Below are positions 59,427 to 64,000 of a stretch of DNA of 64,000 nt, one piece after another. Source of the DNA: Peribacillus simplex NBRC 15720 = DSM 1321 (GTDB lineage Bacteria > Bacillota > Bacilli > Bacillales > DSM-1321); contig NZ_CP017704.1 of NCBI RefSeq assembly GCF_002243645.1, positions 2,147,501 to 2,211,500 on the forward strand, in the 5' to 3' direction. The notes beneath the pieces are model-generated. The model searched no databases. It worked only from the letters and a program-made list of their open reading frames with translations, and was not told the origin of the DNA. Position 1 is the stretch's first letter; the number at the start of each line of letters is the position of its first letter. A program made the translations under genes and the position numbers.

Positions 59427-60377
59427 ATGAAGAAAACCCTACGATTCAGTTGGATTTCCATGCTGATGCTTACCCTTTTCCTTTCCGGATGCGGAGTGAA
59501 CGATGATCAAGCCGCAACGGATAATAAAGATACTAAAAAGGCCGAAGAAATCAAGGACTATACCGTTACGGATGATACTGGAAAGAAAATAAAATTCGAG
59601 AAAATCCCGGAAAAAGTCGTTTCACTTCAGCCAAGCAATACGGAAATTTTATTTGCCCTTGAACAGGGTGATAAAGTCGTTGGCGTGACAGACTTCGATA
59701 ATTATCCAGAGGAAGCAAAGAATATCGAACATGTTTCAGACTCTGTTAATATCAATGCAGAAAAAATCATTGCCTTGAAACCTGATGCCATCATAGCTTA
59801 TACCATTGGTGATGAAGCGACACTGAAACCACTCGAAGATGCCGGCATCCCTGTGTTCATTATTAAATCTGCGGCAAATTTCGATGATGTATACGGAGAT
59901 ATCGGGCAGATTGCTAAAGTGATGGGTGTTGCTGAAAAAGGGGATGAATTAGTGAAAGATATCAAATCCCAAATTGCAAGTGTCGAAGAAAAAGTGGAAA
60001 CTTTAGATGAAAAGGAACAAACATACTTTGAAATTAGCCCTGCTCCGGAAATCTATACAACAGGAGCGGAAACATTCCAACATGAAATCCTGAATACTGC
60101 CGGCATTAAAAACATCTTTGATGACCAAAAAGGCTGGGTTAAGGTATCTGATGAAGAGATTGTCAAAAGGAACCCTAAATCCATCATCACCACTGCCACG
60201 TATGCAGATGATGCTGTTGGTGAAATTAAATCGCGTAAAGGCTGGGAAGATATCGATGCAGTGAAGAACGATGACGTCCATTTACTTGATGAAAATGTCA
60301 TGTCACGTCCTGGACCAAGGATCGGGGAAGCTGTTGAACTCGCAGCAAAGGCTGTTTATCCTGACTTGTTCAAATAA
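59427..60377 (+). CDS. btuF: BtuF-like cobalamin-binding lipoprotein
   Basis: 316 residues. The lipobox FLSGC places the lipidated cysteine at residue 22. The mature part is a class III (helical-backbone) substrate-binding protein: TVTDDTGKKIKFEKIPEKVVSLQPSNTEILFAL marks the fold in pieces, then LKPDAIIAY and NPKSIITT. The B12 riboswitch upstream and the PduO-like neighbour make cobalamin or a precursor the likely ligand; siderophore-type binding proteins share the fold. The permease and ATPase genes (btuC, btuD) are not next to it: a terminator follows. It is 3 nt after the preceding gene with GGAGGA spacing. Confidence 0.88.
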   Translation: MKKTLRFSWISMLMLTLFLSGCGVNDDQAATDNKDTKKAEEIKDYTVTDDTGKKIKFEKIPEKVVSLQPSNTEILFALEQGDKVVGVTDFDNYPEEAKNIEHVSDSVNINAEKIIALKPDAIIAYTIGDEATLKPLEDAGIPVFIIKSAANFDDVYGDIGQIAKVMGVAEKGDELVKDIKSQIASVEEKVETLDEKEQTYFEISPAPEIYTTGAETFQHEILNTAGIKNIFDDQKGWVKVSDEEIVKRNPKSIITTATYADDAVGEIKSRKGWEDIDAVKNDDVHLLDENVMSRPGPRIGEAVELAAKAVYPDLFK

Positions 60378-60387
60378 CACGAAAGGG

Positions 60388-60420
60388 GGATGCGCCAATA
60401 ATGGCGTATCCTCTTCCTTT
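60388..60420 (+). terminator. Terminator after btuF
   Basis: GGATGCGCC / GGCGTATCC with a 6-nt loop, then TCTTCCTTTCCC, 10 nt after the stop. Confidence 0.7.
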
Positions 60421-60548
60421 CCCGCTCCGGTCTATAGGGCAATAAAGACACGCCCTTTTGATCTGTATATTCTTAAGTAAACTTCCTTTCTGTCTTGTTT
60501 ATGCTAAAATGATTGCAATCCACTCATAAGATATAAGAGGTACTGATC

Positions 60549-60626
60549 ATGTATAAAAAATTCTTCATTTTGATCTTCGCAGCTGCCCTTCTTTTAGGGC
60601 TTATTAAAACCATTATGGATATGTAG
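60549..60626 (+). CDS. 25-residue hydrophobic membrane peptide
   Basis: ATG-to-TAG frame of 25 residues: a basic start MYKKFF, a single strongly hydrophobic helix, then KTIMDM. AGAGGTA lies 7 nt before the ATG, and TGCTAAAAT (extended -10) is found about 35 nt upstream at 60502-60510. A strong hairpin lies just downstream at 60629. The frame, ribosome-binding site, promoter and terminator together argue for a real small gene; I recognise no family. It is on its own between btuF and the type VII secretion genes. Confidence 0.6.
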   Translation: MYKKFFILIFAAALLLGLIKTIMDM

Positions 60627-60628
60627 CA

Positions 60629-60672
60629 AAAACAGCCCGATTCCTGACTTATGCCAGGAATCGGGCTGTTTT
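60629..60672. terminator. Bidirectional terminator between small peptide and essA
   Basis: AAAACAGCCCGATTCCTG / CAGGAATCGGGCTGTTTT is perfect over 18 bp with an 8-nt loop and T/A tracts on both sides. It serves the plus-strand peptide gene and the minus-strand essA. Confidence 0.92.
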
Positions 60673-61154
60673 CATTTTCGTTTAACCTCTCCATTCAGCT
60701 TCCCCATTTTTGGAATAAGGATAAAAAACAAACAAACGACCAAAAGTGCCAAAACGATGCCGAGCAATATCGTCAGGTCAAAATTAAGGGAAGGCTCTGT
60801 TTCTTCTTCGCTTCTAGTTCGAATGCTGGCCTCCGAGAATAATCCAAGCTGTTCTGATTTTGAAGCGATGGTATTATTTTGATTCTCCGTTACCGGAGAC
60901 AGAAACAGTGAGTCCTTCACCGAGTCAATGACATCATATTTCCCTCTTTCAAAAGTGAGGTCCTTTTGTTCTTCAGGCAGTTCCCGCTTCTGTTCCAACA
61001 ATCCTTCTTCATGGAAATACTCCGTTTGAATATCAATATCCTTTTCTTGATATTCATTTGGTTCCACCATGGGTTCCTCTTCCGCCCCGCCATGAGGTGC
61101 ATGGCTAAACAACAGGATGAGCAAGACAGGCATTACGTATTTATTCCACTTCAT
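60672..61154 (-). CDS. essA: Type VII secretion system protein EssA
   Basis: 160 residues. A signal-like N-terminal hydrophobic segment (about 7-20), a Glu-rich extracytoplasmic stretch, and one C-terminal transmembrane helix (about 128-148) before a basic tail match EssA/YueC. In Firmicutes EssA is an essential membrane part of the WXG100 (ESX/Yuk) secretion machine. It overlaps esaA by 14 nt and is the last gene of the visible part of the locus. Confidence 0.85.
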   Translation of the reverse strand: MKWNKYVMPVLLILLFSHAPHGGAEEEPMVEPNEYQEKDIDIQTEYFHEEGLLEQKRELPEEQKDLTFERGKYDVIDSVKDSLFLSPVTENQNNTIASKSEQLGLFSEASIRTRSEEETEPSLNFDLTILLGIVLALLVVCLFFILIPKMGKLNGEVKRK

Positions 61155-64000
61155 GGGCCATTGCTCTTCTTTCTGTAAGACGCTTCACTATAAGACGCTT
61201 CACTATATATGGAATGATCGTTGCGATAAGCGTCAGCACAATCAAGATGATACTAGCCGGAATGAATGCCGACTGATTACCGAATTGAATGGACATGTAT
61301 ACGTCTGCAACCGGGTGGTCTACATTGAAATTAGGCATGATTAAATCCAACAATGGAATGGTAAAGAAACTGATCAAACCAATCACCAGGATAGCACCGA
61401 CAAACGGCCCAATCGAGAAGGCAAGTCGAGTAAACGCTGAACAGAAGAATAAAAGCAGGACGGTGAAAACGGTCCATTTAATCTCCTGCATATCTCCCAG
61501 TGGATAGATCTTCAAACCATACATGCTGATGATTAAACCTACGATCAGATTCAATAAAGTAAACAAGGCCGCATGGACCATCATTGGAATGGTTTCATAA
61601 TGATGCAGGAAGAAACCGATCAATAACCCAGAAATGAGTATGATCACCAACATGACGATCGGCGGGATATTAACCTTTTCCTGATGAAGGACTTCCCCAC
61701 TGATTTGTACGGGATTCGCTAAATATTCGTACACATACCCGTTCTCCTGATCATCGACTAGAGTGTTGTTCAAGACACTATATACGTCCGTCTTGATTTT
61801 TTCGGTTGAGTCTACATTTTGGGACCAATTATCATTAAGCTGATCGGCCCTTTCCTGTACTGAACCCACTTTCGCTTGCAGGTCTGCTGTATCCTTCGTG
61901 ACCGTGTCCTGTCGTTCTGCTACAGAATTGACAAGTTCGGAAATGAAGCCGACAGTTGTTGCCGTATTGTCTTGAAGTGATACAAACATTTCTCCATCAA
62001 GGTTAACTGGCGGTTCGGCCTCTATTTCAGGAACTTCCGTATGATCTGACAAATTGGCAGACACTTCTTGAGCCTTCCCGGTAATTGCCGCTAATTCAGC
62101 TAAAGTAGCTTTCTGCCCCGTTTCAACGTTAGCATCATATTCTTTCATATAACCCATAATGGAATCTGAGAACATCCCGAAGTTCTCATTGACTCCTGCT
62201 AAACTGGCTTTAACGAGTTTCGCTTCTTCATCTACGTTTCCGGAAACCCCATTTTTCAAGTTTTCCAATTCTTTTATATTGGCTGCAAATACCTTATCTA
62301 CATTTGCTTCCGTGACTCTTTCAGCCAATTCACCATAAGATGAGAGTGAACCGTAATAGGCAAGGAGGGTAGTAGAATCCCGATTGGTGATAGAATTCTC
62401 AAAGGCCTTTACCAGCACCGCTCGCCTTTCTCCCCCCACTTTTTCAAGAAGTGACTGTTCGAGAGTCTTGATTTCTGCGATGGTCTCATCGATTGTCATA
62501 CTCTGGATATCCTGTAATTTTTGAATATCTTCTTGTGACTTTTTCCATTGGTCACCTAAATCCTTATAATTCGTACCGAGTTCATTATAATCAGCTTGTA
62601 ATTGCGTAAACTGCGCCAGCAAATCATTATATGAATCTACCAGTGTATTAAACTCCGTTATCACTTGATTATAATTTCCCGTTCTGCCGTTTACCGTTCC
62701 GCTGAGATTATTGATTTCCGCTTGAAGCTCTGCTGTAAGAATGTTGATTTGTTCAGCAGCTCCTTCACTTCCTTCTGCCGGTACCAAACTTTCAAGTGCC
62801 GTGTTGATCCCGTTAATTTGATCCAGTAGCACCTGCAGTGACAGTTCATCAATCGGGTCCTTCTTTTCAGGTGCAGCAACCGATTCACCTTTTCCCGTTT
62901 CCGTTTCAATATCTTCTATAGGCGTCGTTCCATCATCAATAACCTCCCCCTCGCCAGAGCTGCTTGCAAGATTTCCTCTTTGCACAAGCAAGGTGGACTG
63001 AAGGTTATCAAGACCCGCCTCTTCCGATTGTTTAAATTGCTCAATCGAGCTTTGTTGATCTTGGGTGATTTTCGTAATTTGTTCTACTTGTTTGTCTTTC
63101 ATGCTTGTTGAAAATTGTTCCAATTCATTACTGCTGGAATCGAGTTTCTGCTGCATGATTCCAACATTCTCACTAATGCCTTGATCATTAAGGCTGTATT
63201 TCGTATTCATCCCTTGTTGAATCTCTGGTATAGATTGGTTCCCCTCATTCAGCACCTTGTCATATGATTGAACACTCTCCTTGACAAGCTGCTGATTTTG
63301 GACTGAAGTCTTCTCAAAAAGGATACTTTGAGCTTTTTGATATTCCTCAAAAGATACTACATCTTGTACAAAGGAAGCCATTTGAGTCTTAGTGTTTCCT
63401 ATTTCATCCATTGTTTCATTACTCGTTTTCCCTGCATCCTTAGTCTGGGCAAAGACTCCTTCAAGCATGTCTTTATGCTGCTTGATATCGCCAGCTAGGC
63501 TTTCCGAGCTTGGAGTATAAAACTCATACATCGTGTTTTGAAAAGCGATTTCTTTAGCAAGGACATTATCGAACTTCTTACGGATGTCCTCGACTGATTG
63601 GGAAACATAGCTCCAATACTGTGTTGAAATATGCTTATTCATTTTGCTCTTTGTCTTCTCTAATTCTTTCTGTACCTTTTCCATGTTCTCTGCATTCAAA
63701 CTAGGTTGTACCTTGTATTTTATCCCCGCCTTAACAGGCTGTTCATCATCGAAGGTATAAATATTCTTTGAAAAATCGGATGGAAAATATATAACTGCAT
63801 CATACTTTTCATTTGCAAGTCCACTTTCCGCCGTACTTCTATTAACCACAAACCACTCATATTCAGAATCCTTGTCCAATGTAGTAACAAGCTCTGTACC
63901 CACGTAAATGGGATTATTGTTAAATTCAGTGCCATTATCTTCATTTACAATGGCGATTTCACGAGAAGCCGTTTCTGTCTTTTTCATTGGATTTTGGCCA
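61141..64000 (-). CDS. esaA: Type VII secretion protein EsaA / YueB, 5' end outside window (partial)
   Basis: About 952 residues visible; the frame is open to the right edge, so the start and first transmembrane helix lie outside. The N-terminal visible part REIAIVNEDNGTEF and YDAVIYFPSDFSKNIY match YueB. A very long extracytoplasmic domain with many coiled-coil heptads follows (about residues 110-760), then about six transmembrane helices (residues about 775-935) and a basic tail. YueB is the Bacillus SPP1 phage receptor and a part of the type VII (Yuk/ESX) system. It overlaps essA by 14 nt. The core ATPase and WXG100 genes should lie just beyond the window edge. Confidence 0.9.
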   Translation of the reverse strand, partial: GQNPMKKTETASREIAIVNEDNGTEFNNNPIYVGTELVTTLDKDSEYEWFVVNRSTAESGLANEKYDAVIYFPSDFSKNIYTFDDEQPVKAGIKYKVQPSLNAENMEKVQKELEKTKSKMNKHISTQYWSYVSQSVEDIRKKFDNVLAKEIAFQNTMYEFYTPSSESLAGDIKQHKDMLEGVFAQTKDAGKTSNETMDEIGNTKTQMASFVQDVVSFEEYQKAQSILFEKTSVQNQQLVKESVQSYDKVLNEGNQSIPEIQQGMNTKYSLNDQGISENVGIMQQKLDSSSNELEQFSTSMKDKQVEQITKITQDQQSSIEQFKQSEEAGLDNLQSTLLVQRGNLASSSGEGEVIDDGTTPIEDIETETGKGESVAAPEKKDPIDELSLQVLLDQINGINTALESLVPAEGSEGAAEQINILTAELQAEINNLSGTVNGRTGNYNQVITEFNTLVDSYNDLLAQFTQLQADYNELGTNYKDLGDQWKKSQEDIQKLQDIQSMTIDETIAEIKTLEQSLLEKVGGERRAVLVKAFENSITNRDSTTLLAYYGSLSSYGELAERVTEANVDKVFAANIKELENLKNGVSGNVDEEAKLVKASLAGVNENFGMFSDSIMGYMKEYDANVETGQKATLAELAAITGKAQEVSANLSDHTEVPEIEAEPPVNLDGEMFVSLQDNTATTVGFISELVNSVAERQDTVTKDTADLQAKVGSVQERADQLNDNWSQNVDSTEKIKTDVYSVLNNTLVDDQENGYVYEYLANPVQISGEVLHQEKVNIPPIVMLVIILISGLLIGFFLHHYETIPMMVHAALFTLLNLIVGLIISMYGLKIYPLGDMQEIKWTVFTVLLLFFCSAFTRLAFSIGPFVGAILVIGLISFFTIPLLDLIMPNFNVDHPVADVYMSIQFGNQSAFIPASIILIVLTLIATIIPYIVKRLIVKRLTERRAMAHEVE

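Overview
This window is chromosomal DNA of a Bacillaceae member of the Firmicutes. The gene content and order (guaA-pbuG, the twelve-gene purE-to-purD operon, yerA-yerB-yerC, pcrB-pcrA-ligA-camS, gatCAB) follow the Bacillus subtilis 'yea/yeb/pur/yer' region. The 16S sequence looks to me like the Peribacillus (Bacillus simplex) group, a recollection rather than a search result. Almost every gene lies on the minus strand, so transcription runs from high to low coordinates.

Layout from high to low coordinate: (1) 60.6-64 kb, end of a type VII (WXG100) secretion locus, esaA (cut by the window edge) and essA. (2) 58.4-60.6 kb, a plus-strand cobalamin unit: B12 riboswitch, a PduO-family protein, a BtuF-like lipoprotein, then a 25-residue membrane peptide. 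(3) 53.9-58.3 kb, yeaC-yeaD-yebA (MoxR ATPase, DUF58 protein, membrane transglutaminase). (4) 50.3-53.9 kb, guaA and pbuG, each behind a guanine riboswitch. (5) 47-50.3 kb, glcT and ptsG with a GlcT antiterminator target and terminator; a small hydrophobic ORF spans the terminator. (6) 41.8-46.9 kb, an rRNA operon (16S-23S-5S, no tRNA in the spacers). (7) 34.5-41.3 kb, an accessory shikimate/quinate island: MFS transporter, type I dehydroquinate dehydratase (aroD), YdiB-type shikimate/quinate dehydrogenase, a second paralogous MFS transporter, a LacI-family regulator and a divergent shikimate kinase. Five copies of one 20-bp palindrome sit upstream of its main operon. (8) 28.9-34.1 kb, a second rRNA operon in the same direction, so the island lies between direct repeats of about 4.94 kb. 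(9) 15-28.4 kb, yebG and the complete de novo IMP operon purEKBCSQLFMNHD, with a PurR box pair, sigma-A promoter, guanine riboswitch and terminator. (10) 1-15 kb, a small YgaP-like membrane gene, yerA-yerB-yerC, pcrB-pcrA-ligA-camS, gatC-gatA-gatB, and an ECF sigma/anti-sigma pair followed by a truncated TM2-type membrane gene.

How it works together: the pur operon makes IMP, guaA turns XMP into GMP, pbuG imports hypoxanthine/guanine and yerA encodes an adenine-deaminase-like protein. Three guanine-type aptamers (pur, pbuG, guaA) and two PurR box pairs (pur, pbuG) set purine synthesis and uptake against guanine and PRPP levels. The aro island looks built to import shikimate or quinate and feed it to shikimate 3-phosphate. 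No dehydroshikimate dehydratase for catabolism is visible.

The most unusual parts are the rrn-flanked aro island with its palindrome array, the small ORF across the ptsG terminator, the PduO-like protein lacking the usual N-terminal ATP loop, and stable hairpins between cistrons in the pur and pcrA-ligA messages. I did not find a plainly new multi-gene defence or mobile system, CRISPR array, transposon or tRNA gene.
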